64,000 nucleotides of DNA from Kiritimatiellaeota bacterium B1221 (GCA_029269125.1 JARHXX010000002.1:1-64000), one strand, 5' to 3'. Numbered from the stretch's first letter, positions 9,049 to 18,019 are shown. Numbers and translations: made by a program. Notes: generated by a model not told the origin, from the sequence alone.

Positions 9049-10796
9049 GGTGAAATTTCTTTTTGCAGTTTTTGTATTTCCAAGAGCAGGGCGCGTTTCT
9101 CCTGCTCAAGGGCTTTACTCCGGGCGCGATCGGTGTCGCGTTCAATACGCAGTTCACGCATTTTTTCCTCATTCGAGAATTCCCGGTTTTGGATGCTGGC
9201 ATTTTTCCGGCGGATTTTATCCATTTCTGTCCGTACCCTATCCAGTTCCAGGGCCAGTTCATTGTTTTTTTGAATCGCTAAAATGGCTTTGCGTTGGGTT
9301 TCTTTGCTCTGAACCAGTTCGCTCCGCAACTCATATATATGCTTGGCCAGGGTCCGCATGTCCTCACGCGATTTGGTCTGCATTTGTACCAGTTGGTCTT
9401 TTTGAATTTTCACCTTTTCCAAGTGGGCGGCGCGTGTTTCAAGTTTTTGAATTTTCTTTTGGTTGGATGTGATTTCTTCAATCTGTTGGCTCAACATATT
9501 TTGCAAATCCCGAATCTGAACCAATTCTTTCGAATTTTGATTGTCGAGTTCGGCCCTGAGCAGGTCGACATTTTCGCGGTGGGTGATGGCTTCTTTCCGG
9601 AAGGCCTCTTTTTCACGTTCCATTTCCGCAACCAACAAAGCGACATCCTCCAGATCCTTTTCCTGAATGCCTGCGGCCTTGGCATCCTTCAAAATGGTTT
9701 CCAAATCTGAAATTTCAGATTCCATTTTTTCACGGATTTTTTGTTCCTGTTTGAGCTGATCCTGGAGTCGGCGGTTTTGAATCGTCAATTTCCGGGAATC
9801 CTGATTCGCCACCACCAGATCCTGCTCGAGGTTTTCAACTTTACTCAGCAAGGTTTTTTCTTTTGCCTGAAGCAGGTCTCGTTGTTTCTGGGTGTCTTCA
9901 AACTCTTTCCTTAAGTCAGGCACCTGCTCACGGCGGGAGAGTTCAGATTTCAGCTGCCGGTTCTCCGCCAAAGCTTCTTCCAAACTTGTTGAAAGTTCAT
10001 CAAATTGACTTTTGGGGACCGTGTTGGCTTCCACCTCTTTTAAGCGGTCGTTCAGGTTTTGGATAACCCCCAGTAAACGTTCCTGCTCCTGTTCCAGTTC
10101 ACTCCGTTCCTGATATTGCTGGGCAAGCTCTGATTGTAAATTGCCTAAACGGGATTCCAAAGCGGCGAGTTTGGCATTGGCCAGCGCTTCTCTCCGCTGG
10201 GTGTTTTCCAGATCGGCAGTCAACCGGTCATTGTCATTCTGCAACTGATGCAGCTTTTGCAAATCCAGTTGGCGGGCCGCTTCAGCTTGAAGCATTTTTT
10301 TTTCCCGTGCTTGAATTTCCTGCCGTAAGCGTTCTCTTTCCGCTGCGAGATCTTCATCCGGCCCCGCCGTTTGACTTGAACCGGCCCGTTCCGCCTCCGC
10401 GAGCTTTGCACTTAAATCGCGGGTCACGCGTTCAAATTCCTGACGGGATTGGATTTGTTGCTGACGAAGTTCCTGTAACGCCTGTTCACGGGCTGCCAAA
10501 TCCGCTTCGGTTCTTTTGATTGCGGCTTGAGCAATGCGTTCGTTGGACTCTAACTGCAATTTTTCGCGTGTGCTTTGGTTGAGGCGTTCTTGTATTTCGA
10601 GTTGTTCCTGACTCAGAAATTTGATTTTATCCGCAGATAAGGTTTCGACTTCGAGCAATTTTTTTTGTGCCTCATCTCTTTGTCGTGCGGTGCGTTGAAT
10701 TTCCGCTTTGAGGAATTCCAGTGCCTGGTTTGATTGCCCGAAGAGTGGGGCGAAAGGTGTGAAACCCAGGATCAGAAGGTAAAACAAAGCTTTCAT
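9045..10796 (-). CDS. Exported long coiled-coil protein
   Basis: This 583-residue protein has an N-terminal signal peptide (about residues 1-20, ending PLFGQ). Almost continuous heptad-rich helix follows, full of Glu, Lys, Gln, Arg and Leu with hardly any Pro or Gly. No catalytic domain is visible. It probably forms a long rod in the periplasm. It starts 14 bp after purN and overlaps the GH20 gene. Its role is unknown. The predicted length and export are solid; similarity to SMC-like or tropomyosin-like proteins in a search would only reflect composition. Confidence 0.75.
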   Translation of the reverse strand: MKALFYLLILGFTPFAPLFGQSNQALEFLKAEIQRTARQRDEAQKKLLEVETLSADKIKFLSQEQLEIQERLNQSTREKLQLESNERIAQAAIKRTEADLAAREQALQELRQQQIQSRQEFERVTRDLSAKLAEAERAGSSQTAGPDEDLAAERERLRQEIQAREKKMLQAEAARQLDLQKLHQLQNDNDRLTADLENTQRREALANAKLAALESRLGNLQSELAQQYQERSELEQEQERLLGVIQNLNDRLKEVEANTVPKSQFDELSTSLEEALAENRQLKSELSRREQVPDLRKEFEDTQKQRDLLQAKEKTLLSKVENLEQDLVVANQDSRKLTIQNRRLQDQLKQEQKIREKMESEISDLETILKDAKAAGIQEKDLEDVALLVAEMEREKEAFRKEAITHRENVDLLRAELDNQNSKELVQIRDLQNMLSQQIEEITSNQKKIQKLETRAAHLEKVKIQKDQLVQMQTKSREDMRTLAKHIYELRSELVQSKETQRKAILAIQKNNELALELDRVRTEMDKIRRKNASIQNREFSNEEKMRELRIERDTDRARSKALEQEKRALLLEIQKLQKEISP

Positions 10797-10810
10797 AGCA
10801 GAAGGTCGGC

Positions 10811-11386
10811 TTAAACGGACTCCCGGTTGGCCAAAACCTGAATGGCTTCCGCATATACGCGGTGTTCCTGTTCCAGAATTCTTTGACTCAGGGTTTCTTC
10901 ATCATCCTGATCTAAAACCGGCACCACGGCCTGGGCAAGGATGGGGCCCGCATCCAATTCACGGGTCACCAGATGAACGGTGCATCCACTGAATTTCACA
11001 CCCGCATCCAAAGCCTGTTGCTGCGGGTGCAGACCCTTAAAACTGGGGAGAAGAGAGGGGTGAATGTTGAGAATGCGGTTCTCGAACCGGTCAATAAATT
11101 CCGGGGTGAGGATGCGCATAAAGCCTGCCAAAATAATATAGGCACAGCCCGCCTGCTCAAACAGATCTCCGGCCGCCCGCTCAAAGGCCGCCCGGTCGTT
11201 TTTGTCATAGGGGAGGGCCCGGGCTTCAATCCCGTGATCTCTGGCAATGTCCAAAGCCGGGGCTTTGGCGCGGTCGCTCAGCAGTAAACTGATTTCGGCA
11301 TCCAGTTTCCCGGCTTCAATTTCTGTTTGGATGGCTTGGAAATTGGAGCCGCGTCCCGAGGCCATCACCCCAAGCCGCAGACTCAT
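10811..11386 (-). CDS. purN: Phosphoribosylglycinamide formyltransferase
   Basis: This 191-residue enzyme transfers a formyl group from 10-formyltetrahydrofolate to GAR in purine synthesis. The GRGSN phosphate loop is at 11-15, the catalytic Asn107 and His109 lie in NIHPSLLPSFKG, and Asp145 lies in ELDAGPI. The frame is open further upstream to 11464. The ATG at 11386 gives the normal family length and overlaps the purM stop as ATGA, so it is the real start. It is followed by the coiled-coil gene. Confidence 0.96.
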   Translation of the reverse strand: MSLRLGVMASGRGSNFQAIQTEIEAGKLDAEISLLLSDRAKAPALDIARDHGIEARALPYDKNDRAAFERAAGDLFEQAGCAYIILAGFMRILTPEFIDRFENRILNIHPSLLPSFKGLHPQQQALDAGVKFSGCTVHLVTRELDAGPILAQAVVPVLDQDDEETLSQRILEQEHRVYAEAIQVLANRESV

Positions 11387-12381
11387 GCCCAAGGCACCCG
11401 GACAATGATTTCTTCTTCGGCGGTGACGGCACCCAGTTTGACCGCTTCGGGAAGCAGATCGCATACCGCCTTTTCCTGTTCGGGAGATACCACAATCATC
11501 CAGCCAATGCCCATGTTAAAGGCATGAATGGCGTTCTCCAGGGGAATGGTGTCCACCAGACGGCGGGCGGCGGGATTTTTCCATTCCGGTAAAGTGAGGT
11601 CTGCACCCTTGCCGTTGAGGATACGGGCAAAGTTTTCTTTGATGCCGCCACCGGTAATGTGGGCCATCCCGCGGGGACGGATGCCTGCGTCCTGCATGGC
11701 TTTGACTTCGGGATAATAAATCCGGGTGGGTGCCAAAAGGTCGGGGATTAATTCATCAGGAATCAGGTCCGGATCATTTTCCATGAGTTTACGAACCAAG
11801 CTGAAACCGTTGGCATGTACGCCATTGGAGGGGATTCCCAGAACGACATCCCCCACTTCAATTTCATTGGGATCCAGTAATTCCGGTTTTTCGGCGACGC
11901 CTACCACAAATCCGCTGAGTTCCAAAATATCTTCATGTACCAGACCCGGCATTTCAGCGGTTTCTCCACCGGCGAGGATGCAATTGCAGTCGGCCAAAGC
12001 CTGGGTTAAACCATCGATCATGCGGGCGATGGGGGCGCTTTCGATGTTGTTGATGCCCACATAGTCGAGAAACAGGACCGGCATGGCGTTGGAGGTGAGG
12101 ACGTCATTGACATTCATGCCCACCAAATCCACCCCGGCGATCTCGGGCATATCGTGTTTCATTAACAATTGAATCTTGGTGCCAACCCCGTCGCAGGCGA
12201 CCAAAATAACGGGTTGTTTCCAGGGGCTCAAATCGAAACTGGCCGCAAACAGGCCGAAGGCTTGCATGAGTTTATGTTTGGTTTCAGTGCGATCACGCAT
12301 GGAGCCGATGTCGCCAACCAGTTCGGCTGCTTTTTCGGTATCCACACCTGCGTCTTTGTAAGAGAGATTTTGTTTTTTCAT
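11383..12381 (-). CDS. purM: Phosphoribosylformylglycinamidine cyclo-ligase (AIR synthetase)
   Basis: This 332-residue ATP-dependent ligase closes the imidazole ring of the purine precursor AIR. Typical blocks are the N-terminal YKDAGVD, the ACDGVGTK substrate loop near residue 65, DLVGMNVND, and AGGETAEMPG. It is the first gene of the purM-purN-coiled coil-GH20-dUTPase operon. The leader (12382-12665) is strongly purine-rich on the plus strand at about 12462-12530. No purine riboswitch or convincing promoter was recognised there. Confidence 0.96.
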   Translation of the reverse strand: MKKQNLSYKDAGVDTEKAAELVGDIGSMRDRTETKHKLMQAFGLFAASFDLSPWKQPVILVACDGVGTKIQLLMKHDMPEIAGVDLVGMNVNDVLTSNAMPVLFLDYVGINNIESAPIARMIDGLTQALADCNCILAGGETAEMPGLVHEDILELSGFVVGVAEKPELLDPNEIEVGDVVLGIPSNGVHANGFSLVRKLMENDPDLIPDELIPDLLAPTRIYYPEVKAMQDAGIRPRGMAHITGGGIKENFARILNGKGADLTLPEWKNPAARRLVDTIPLENAIHAFNMGIGWMIVVSPEQEKAVCDLLPEAVKLGAVTAEEEIIVRVPWA

Positions 12382-12611
12382 TCAGATTCCAGTTGAGAAA
12401 TTCAAGCTGGAATCATTAGCGGATCGGGCAGGGGATGGCGAGTCAAAAGGTGCACCGAGGGCAGAGGAGATGGGAGAAGGGAGAAGGGATATGGAATTCG
12501 GGAGGAGGGAGAAGGCGGGGGAATTCAAATCCTCCCTTTCCCCGGCAATGGACGTTGACGGATGTTCCGCATGTGGCGGGACCCTTTTGCTTGGAGAAAA
12601 AGGGGGGGGAT

Positions 12612-12639
12612 AAAAAAATCCCGTTGGAAATACGGGATT
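12612..12639 (-). terminator. Rho-independent terminator of a PEP-CTERM gene
   Basis: An eight-base stem AATCCCGT/ACGGGATT with a seven-base loop (12617-12639) is followed, on the minus strand, by seven U. It lies 27 bp beyond the stop of the PEP-CTERM gene at 12666 and insulates it from purM. Confidence 0.85.
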
Positions 12640-12665
12640 ATTATCTGGATATGATGGGTGGGGGA

Positions 12666-13391
12666 TCAGTTTTGTCTGCGGCGGATCAGGTAGATCACGC
12701 CCATGCCGCTCAGGAAGAGGAGGGCGATGTCCGGTTCGGGAATAATCTGCAGGTTATTGAAATACAAATCTCCGCCGGTGCCGCCACCGGCACCACTGAC
12801 ATAAAAGCCCACTTCATCCACTGCGCCGGAAATAATGGAGCCGGAAGTATTGAGGTTTGCGTCCTGGGCTGAAGAGATGCTGTAGTCGAACCCGGTCGCG
12901 GTTCCGGTAATGGCAAAAGAAATCAACACCCCGTTTTCCCGTACGCCGGACCAGGGAGTGGTGACTGCTGATCCGCCATCTGTCCAGGTGTAACCCGCAT
13001 TGTTGAGGTTGAAGTTAAAGACCTGGGTGTCACTGCTTAGTAAATTGAAGCCTTTATTTCCATTGTCGAATTGGTAGGCGAAGGAGAAGTCCAGGACTTC
13101 GCCGATTTGCAGCGGGTTGTCAAAATTCCGGTAGGCAGTGGAAAAGTTGGTCGCCCAGAGGCCGAAAGATTGACCTGAAGTGTCCAGAGGGCTGTTGTTG
13201 CTTCCCTGCAGGGACGCGGCACCCAGAAAACTTCCGCCATCCGTGGCACTCAACTGCCAGGCCTGGAAGCCACTCCCCTGATTATCCCCATTGGCCCAGC
13301 TACTGTAATTGCCGGCGTTATCCGAAGCAGGGGAGGCCCAGAGGGCGGTGGAGAAGAGGACTGAAACCAAGAGGGGGAAACGTTTTTTCAT
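12666..13391 (-). CDS. PEP-CTERM sorting-domain protein
   Basis: This is a 241-residue secreted protein. The chosen start MKKRFPLLVSVLFSTALWA gives a textbook signal peptide and has TTGGAG at normal spacing; the longer frame from 13454 would hide it. The mature part is rich in Gly, Ser, Asn and Trp and appears beta-rich. The tail is IPEPDIALLFLSG plus a hydrophobic helix and RRRQN. It follows the PET-type gene at 13473 on the same strand but is separated from it by a hairpin, and has its own terminator. No enzymatic motif is seen; a surface or matrix role is inferred from the tail. Confidence 0.8.
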   Translation of the reverse strand: MKKRFPLLVSVLFSTALWASPASDNAGNYSSWANGDNQGSGFQAWQLSATDGGSFLGAASLQGSNNSPLDTSGQSFGLWATNFSTAYRNFDNPLQIGEVLDFSFAYQFDNGNKGFNLLSSDTQVFNFNLNNAGYTWTDGGSAVTTPWSGVRENGVLISFAITGTATGFDYSISSAQDANLNTSGSIISGAVDEVGFYVSGAGGGTGGDLYFNNLQIIPEPDIALLFLSGMGVIYLIRRRQN

Positions 13392-13428
13392 GGGAAAATC
13401 TCCAAGGGAAGCACAATTTTTAAAGAGA

Positions 13429-13466
13429 AGAACCCGGAAACTGCCGTTGGGCATTCTCCGGGTTCT
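13429..13466 (-). terminator. Hairpin between two PEP-CTERM-type genes
   Basis: The perfect ten-base arms AGAACCCGGA and TCCGGGTTCT enclose an 18-base loop and are followed on the minus strand by a U-rich tail. It should end transcription of the gene at 13473-14081. Because it lies in the leader of the next gene, it could also act as an attenuator that sets the ratio of the two proteins. Confidence 0.7.
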
Positions 13467-13472
13467 AAAAAG

Positions 13473-14081
13473 TTAAGCGCGTTTGCGTTTTCTGAGCACG
13501 AGGCCGGCAGCCAAGCCGGTCAGTCCGAGCATGAAGATGGAAGAGGTTTCGGGGATGACGGTGAAGGTTGCGATGTGATTTGATCCACTGTTATTATCAA
13601 AAATTGCAACACTGGAATTGGGTTTGCCTTCAACCCAAATGGCCAATGTATAATCCCCTGCACTCAATGAATGTGCGCTGATGAGGTCAATGGAAAGATC
13701 AGAACCATTCGCTCCATTTACATCTGTTCCCCATTGGTCATCTGGTGCGGAATAACTTTGGAATGCATAACTTTTTGATCCGGTTGCCGTGGCATCACCC
13801 GTAATAGAATAGTGCATGGTAACATACGCGACACCCTCACTATTTGACCAAAATCCGGTTTGTCCACCTAACCAGAGGTTATCTTCAATTGTAAAATAGG
13901 TATCCAAATCAGCCCCATCAAAATCTTGCAATTGAGCAGAACCATTTAAATCAAACCATGTTGCGCCACTTCCGGCAGTAGTTCCACTTGAAAGATAGGC
14001 ATATCCATTGAAAATAGATTGTGCGTGCAGTTGGGCTATGCCTGCGAGTAAAACCATAAGTAGAAATTTCAATTTGCTCAT
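13473..14081 (-). CDS. Secreted protein with PEP-CTERM-like tail (PET variant)
   Basis: This 202-residue protein has a signal peptide (about 1-20, ending QLHAQ) and a beta-rich central region. Its sorting tail has the motif VIPETS in place of IPEPS, followed by a hydrophobic helix and the basic end RKRKRA. PE-T variants of PEP-CTERM tails are known in this group of bacteria. GGAGAG lies ten bases before the ATG, and a sigma70-like promoter is visible upstream. The function is unknown; from the leucine-poor, Ser/Gly/Asn-rich composition it may be a matrix protein. Confidence 0.75.
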   Translation of the reverse strand: MSKLKFLLMVLLAGIAQLHAQSIFNGYAYLSSGTTAGSGATWFDLNGSAQLQDFDGADLDTYFTIEDNLWLGGQTGFWSNSEGVAYVTMHYSITGDATATGSKSYAFQSYSAPDDQWGTDVNGANGSDLSIDLISAHSLSAGDYTLAIWVEGKPNSSVAIFDNNSGSNHIATFTVIPETSSIFMLGLTGLAAGLVLRKRKRA

Positions 14082-14123
14082 CTGGGGGGCTCTCCATGGG
14101 AATTAAACTGTTGGAACGTTTGA

Positions 14124-14153
14124 ATTTTACCCCTATCTGTTAACGCTTGGCAA
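14124..14153 (-). promoter_or_regulatory. Putative sigma70-type promoter
   Basis: On the minus strand, TTGCCA (14148-14153) and TAAAAT (14124-14129) are 18 bp apart, each with five of six consensus bases. They lie about 45 bp upstream of the PET-variant gene. Confidence 0.5.
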
Positions 14154-14255
14154 GAGGAAAAATAAAAAAAAGATTGAACAGTTTTTTTAGTGGAGGTCTT
14201 GACCTTTGCTTTGCTTTCCTGCATGGGCAGGAGAGCGTCTAACCCCTTGAAAACT

Positions 14256-15779
14256 ATGAACTTTCCACGAAAATCCGGTATTTTACTTCACCCTACTTCT
14301 CTTCCCGGCCCTTATGGCATGGGGGAGATCGGTCCTGCGGCCCGTGAATTTATTCAAACGTTACAATCCGCGGGTCAAACGTATTGGCAGGTTTTACCGC
14401 TGGGGCCCACGGGCTATGCGGATTCTCCTTATCAGGCATTGTCAACTTTTGCGGGCAATCCCATGTTGATTTCTTTTGATGATTTGATCGAAGACGGATT
14501 GTTGAAGCCGGAAGAATTGCGTGACTTTCCCTGCTTTACGACGAAGAAAGTGGATTATGGCCCGGTACTGAGTTTTCGTCAGCAGATCCTGGATAAGGTT
14601 TGCGCCTGCTTTTCCCGCAGAGCGTCTGCGACCCTGAAAGCGGCCTTTAAGGATTTTTGCACGGCGGAGCAGGAATGGCTTGATGACTACGCCCTGTTCG
14701 TTTCATTGAAAGAGCATTATGAGCTGCGCCCATGGGTGGAATGGGATGCGGAATATGTGACCCGGGATCCGGCGGCCTTAAAAGCTTTCGCGAAAACCCA
14801 TGCCTCCCAGTTGAAACGTGCCCGGCTGCGTCAGTTTTTGTTTGACCGGCAATGGCGGGCGCTGCGTGAATTTGCCAAGGAGCACGGTGTACAATTTATC
14901 GGGGATATTCCTATTTTTGTGGCGCATGATTCGGCGGATGTGTGGGCGAATCAGGACTTGTTTTACTTGGATGAAAGTGGCCAGCCCACTGTGGTTGCGG
15001 GGGTGCCTCCGGATTATTTTTCCGCCACCGGTCAGCTGTGGGGAAACCCGCTGTATAAATGGGACCTGCATCAGGAAACCGGTTATGCCTGGTGGTTAAA
15101 GAGGATGAAGCATATGGTGCGCTTGGTGGATATCGTGCGGATCGATCACTTCCGCGGATTTGAAGCCTATTGGGAAGTGCCCGGAGATGAAGATACCGCC
15201 ATGAACGGCAAGTGGGTGAAAGGACCCGGACATGATTTCTTTAACGCGATGAAAAATACCTTTGGAGATATTCCGGTCATTGCGGAAGATCTGGGGGTCA
15301 TCACCCCCGATGTGGATCAATTACGCGATGATTTTGAGCTGCCCGGTATGCGGATTTTACAGTTCTCTTTTTCTGATGATCTGGAGCCGCTGATGCAGCC
15401 GGAAGGCTTTCCTGAAAATTGTGTGGTCTACACCGGAACCCACGATAACGATACCACCTGGGGATGGTACCATCGTCAGGCAGGGGTAAACAACACCGAG
15501 AGCGAAGAGGCCATCGAAGGGGAGAAGCACCGGGTGCGGGTCGCTGTGGGGACCAACGGGGATCAAATTCATTGGGATCTCATTGCATTGGCCATGCGCC
15601 TTAAACCGCATACTGCCATTGTGCCTTTACAGGATGTGATGGGATTGGGGACCGAAGCGCGGATGAATGTGCCGGGTCGCATGGATGGAAACTGGGCCTG
15701 GCGTTTTGAGTCTGCGGATATACGTCCCGAGGATATGCGCCGTCTCCGGGAAACCACGGAGTGGGCGGGTCGGATTTAA
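14256..15779 (+). CDS. malQ: 4-alpha-glucanotransferase (amylomaltase, GH77)
   Basis: This 507-residue enzyme moves maltooligosaccharide units between alpha-1,4-glucans in glycogen or maltodextrin metabolism. From the chosen ATG the catalytic residues are Asp297 (VRIDHFRGF), Glu344 (IAEDLG) and Asp397 (THDNDT). The N-terminal block SGILLHPTSLPGPYGMGEIG is typical. The frame is open from a GTG at 14190, but the family starts at MNFPRKSG, so 14256 is preferred. The gene stands alone and converges on the antiporter operon across an inverted-repeat element. Confidence 0.95.
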   Translation: MNFPRKSGILLHPTSLPGPYGMGEIGPAAREFIQTLQSAGQTYWQVLPLGPTGYADSPYQALSTFAGNPMLISFDDLIEDGLLKPEELRDFPCFTTKKVDYGPVLSFRQQILDKVCACFSRRASATLKAAFKDFCTAEQEWLDDYALFVSLKEHYELRPWVEWDAEYVTRDPAALKAFAKTHASQLKRARLRQFLFDRQWRALREFAKEHGVQFIGDIPIFVAHDSADVWANQDLFYLDESGQPTVVAGVPPDYFSATGQLWGNPLYKWDLHQETGYAWWLKRMKHMVRLVDIVRIDHFRGFEAYWEVPGDEDTAMNGKWVKGPGHDFFNAMKNTFGDIPVIAEDLGVITPDVDQLRDDFELPGMRILQFSFSDDLEPLMQPEGFPENCVVYTGTHDNDTTWGWYHRQAGVNNTESEEAIEGEKHRVRVAVGTNGDQIHWDLIALAMRLKPHTAIVPLQDVMGLGTEARMNVPGRMDGNWAWRFESADIRPEDMRRLRETTEWAGRI

Positions 15780-15790
15780 TTAGAGAATAC

Positions 15791-15860
15791 GAACGCTGAG
15801 CATTGACCGCCCAACATCGAAGGTTGAAAGAAAACCTTCGGTGTTGAATTTTCAACGTTC
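15791..15860. repeat. Intergenic nested inverted repeat (family A), likely bidirectional terminator
   Basis: Fourteen-base arms CAACATCGAAGGTT (15812-15825) and AACCTTCGGTGTTG (15833-15846) pair with one G-U, around a seven-base loop. An outer pair, GAACGCTGA (15791-15799) and TCAACGTTC (15852-15860), extends the structure. It lies between the convergent malQ and antiporter genes. Related sequences occur at 34454-34526 and 58589-58637. Confidence 0.75.
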
Positions 15861-15877
15861 ATCTTCTCCTTACGCTC

Positions 15878-17530
15878 TTAAACGCCCTGTCGTTTTAGCA
15901 GCATTTTGGTGATGCTGCGTTTGGCATTCCGGAGATCAAAAATGCCGACAGGGTTCAGGGTTTCCGGATCGCGGAGAATGGTTTCCTCCGCTTCCATCTG
16001 ATGCATGGTTTCAAGTGCTTCCGCCAAAGGGGTGTCGGTGGTGACAATTTGTTTAATGGGGACCATGACATCCCCTGCCAGCATCCAGGCCCAAATTTCC
16101 TGTTCGACAAACAGGGATTTGAGGGAGTCGATCGAGATGACCCCGACGCAGGCCCCGGTGGTGTTGACCACGGGAAAACACAACTGATCGTGGCTGGAAA
16201 ATTTATCGAACACCTGGCTGAGCAGTTCGCCTTCCTGCAAGCTGATGGGTTCCGCATTCATCACATCTTTTACAGTGAGTTCGGCGATGATGTCTTCTTC
16301 GGTGATGTTCCGTCCGATTTCCCCGGTTTTCGTGATCGCCCACTTTACGCTGGCGGGGCCAATTAATTGGACGATGAGTGTGGTGGCAGTGACGGCTGAA
16401 ACGACCACGGCTCCAAGGTCCAGTCCGTTCATCACTTCGACTCCGGAGAGGTGTTGACCGGCCATCATGGAGAGACCCACGGCGACACCTCCCTGCGCAA
16501 ACAATCCCATGCCCAGGTACTTTTGCAACAGGGGAGGGCTTTTGCTGATTTTCGCGCCGACCCAGGTGCCGGCATATTTACCGATGGTGCGCCCGATGAC
16601 ATAAAATGCAACCAGTCCCCAGAGCCAAATGGGTTGAGCGCCGAGTTGCAGGCGTGCGCCCACCATGACGAAGAACATCACATAAATCGGAGAGGCAAAT
16701 GCCCGGAGGGTTTCCAGCAGGGGCTTGCTTCGGTGGGGGGCGTGGTTGATCAAGGTTGCGCCGGCAGCCATGGCGCAGAGGATCACATCGAGGTGGAAGG
16801 TAATCGATATTCCCGCAATCAGGAGCAGGCATCCCACCAGCAGGGTGAGGGACCGGTCCGAACTTCTGCTGTGTTTCAGAAGATTACTTACCCCCCAACC
16901 CGCGGCCACACCCAACAGCGCGCTGCCGACGAGTTCGATGCCCAAACTGCGGAAGAGTTCGCCAAAATTCACCTCACCCCCCACCAGGAGACCTGCGACG
17001 GTGGTGCCCAACGCGTAGAGCGTCAGCGCCAGGGCATCATCGAGGGCAACCACCGAGACCAGACCGGTGGTTAACAGACCTTTGGAGCGGTATTCCCAGA
17101 GCACATCCACGGTGGACGCGGGATCTGTTGCGGAAGAAATGGCACCAAATACGAGTCCGCCAGCCAGAGATGCGGGGAGGTTCCCGGTGATAAACCAGAG
17201 GATGATGCCGGATCCCAAACCGACAACCAAAAAGGCCCCCAGGCCTTCACCCAGCATAATGCCGGTAAATTGTTTGCCGTATTGTTTAAAGATTTTCGCT
17301 TCGAGCTCACCGCCGACCAGAAAGCCGATGAAGGCGAGGGCTAAATAACTGAAAGGGCGGAGATTGGGGATTTCGACTTCGCCAATGATCCCCAGTCCAC
17401 TCTGACCAATGATCAGCCCGATGGCGATATAACCAATAACCTGCGGGATGTGAAGTTTTTGAAAAAACCAGGCCCCGAGGATTCCCCCGAATACCCCGAT
17501 CCCCAAAATAAGTAAAATCCCGAATTCCAT
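15878..17530 (-). CDS. CPA2-type cation:proton antiporter with C-terminal CBS pair
   Basis: This 550-residue protein has about 12 transmembrane helices in residues 1-400. The start FGGILGAWFFQKLHIPQVIGYIA-like block and the SATDPASTVDVL and SVVALDDALALTLYALG motifs mark Na+/H+ or K+/H+ exchangers. A cytoplasmic region with two CBS motifs follows (about 425-545), a module that senses adenine nucleotides or ionic strength. It is the third gene of an operon with two PTS EIIA-type proteins, 15 bp after the second. In E. coli, EIIA-Ntr controls potassium uptake systems, so control of this exchanger by the neighbouring EIIA proteins is an attractive inference. The cation is unknown. Confidence 0.88.
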   Translation of the reverse strand: MEFGILLILGIGVFGGILGAWFFQKLHIPQVIGYIAIGLIIGQSGLGIIGEVEIPNLRPFSYLALAFIGFLVGGELEAKIFKQYGKQFTGIMLGEGLGAFLVVGLGSGIILWFITGNLPASLAGGLVFGAISSATDPASTVDVLWEYRSKGLLTTGLVSVVALDDALALTLYALGTTVAGLLVGGEVNFGELFRSLGIELVGSALLGVAAGWGVSNLLKHSRSSDRSLTLLVGCLLLIAGISITFHLDVILCAMAAGATLINHAPHRSKPLLETLRAFASPIYVMFFVMVGARLQLGAQPIWLWGLVAFYVIGRTIGKYAGTWVGAKISKSPPLLQKYLGMGLFAQGGVAVGLSMMAGQHLSGVEVMNGLDLGAVVVSAVTATTLIVQLIGPASVKWAITKTGEIGRNITEEDIIAELTVKDVMNAEPISLQEGELLSQVFDKFSSHDQLCFPVVNTTGACVGVISIDSLKSLFVEQEIWAWMLAGDVMVPIKQIVTTDTPLAEALETMHQMEAEETILRDPETLNPVGIFDLRNAKRSITKMLLKRQGV

Positions 17531-17545
17531 GGCAAGTCCCGTTGT

Positions 17546-18016
17546 TTAAAGTGCTTGGCGAATCGTCTGATAAATTTCTTCCGGAGTGGTGGAGGAGAGG
17601 ATGGCTTTCCGGTTGTTTTCCTGTTTCACCACATGGCTGAGGACTGCGAGCAGTCTCACATAATTGGATTGTTGGTCGGGCCTGCCCGCAACCATAAACA
17701 CGATTTGGACGGGGAGGTTGTCAATCGCTTCGTAATCCTCCAGAGGCTGTGCGTTGACCGCGACGGCGAGGATCATTCTTCTTACGGATGAAATCCGGGC
17801 GTGGGGGACCCCGATGCCCAGACCGATGCCGGTACTCATCAGGCTTTCCCGGGTGAAGATCGCGGAATGCAGCGCCTGCACATCATCCACTTCGCCGCAC
17901 TGTCCTAATTGATCTACTAAAAACTGAAGCAGTTTTTCTTTTGAAGTTTCCCGGGTAAGGAAAACCCGTTGGGGGGAAAGTGCAGCGTCGAGGAGATGGG
18001 TGCCGGTTTCAACCAT
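17546..18016 (-). CDS. PTS EIIA domain protein (fructose/Ntr type)
   Basis: This 156-residue single-domain protein is of the EIIA-fructose/mannitol/Ntr family. The phosphorylatable His is His72 in GIGVPHAR. The length and absence of EIIB or EIIC domains suggest a regulatory role instead of sugar uptake. A strong GGAGGAG site sits inside the end of the preceding HTH-EIIA gene, three bases away, so the genes are co-translated. No EI or HPr gene lies in the window. The antiporter downstream is its likely target. Confidence 0.88.
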   Translation of the reverse strand: MVETGTHLLDAALSPQRVFLTRETSKEKLLQFLVDQLGQCGEVDDVQALHSAIFTRESLMSTGIGLGIGVPHARISSVRRMILAVAVNAQPLEDYEAIDNLPVQIVFMVAGRPDQQSNYVRLLAVLSHVVKQENNRKAILSSTTPEEIYQTIRQAL

Positions 18017-18019
18017 GGA

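Noticed and set aside
12382-12665. Possible purine or PRPP riboswitch before purM
   Set aside because: The conserved core sequences were not found; the region is a plus-strand purine tract and a terminator belonging to the other gene.
12435-12872. 145-codon frame on the plus strand across the purM leader
   Set aside because: Runs through a purine-rich tract and the terminator of the PEP-CTERM gene; Gly/Arg-rich product without a ribosome site.
16451-17074. 207-codon frame on the plus strand
   Set aside because: Antisense to the antiporter gene, composition rich in His, Gln and Gly as expected for a shadow.
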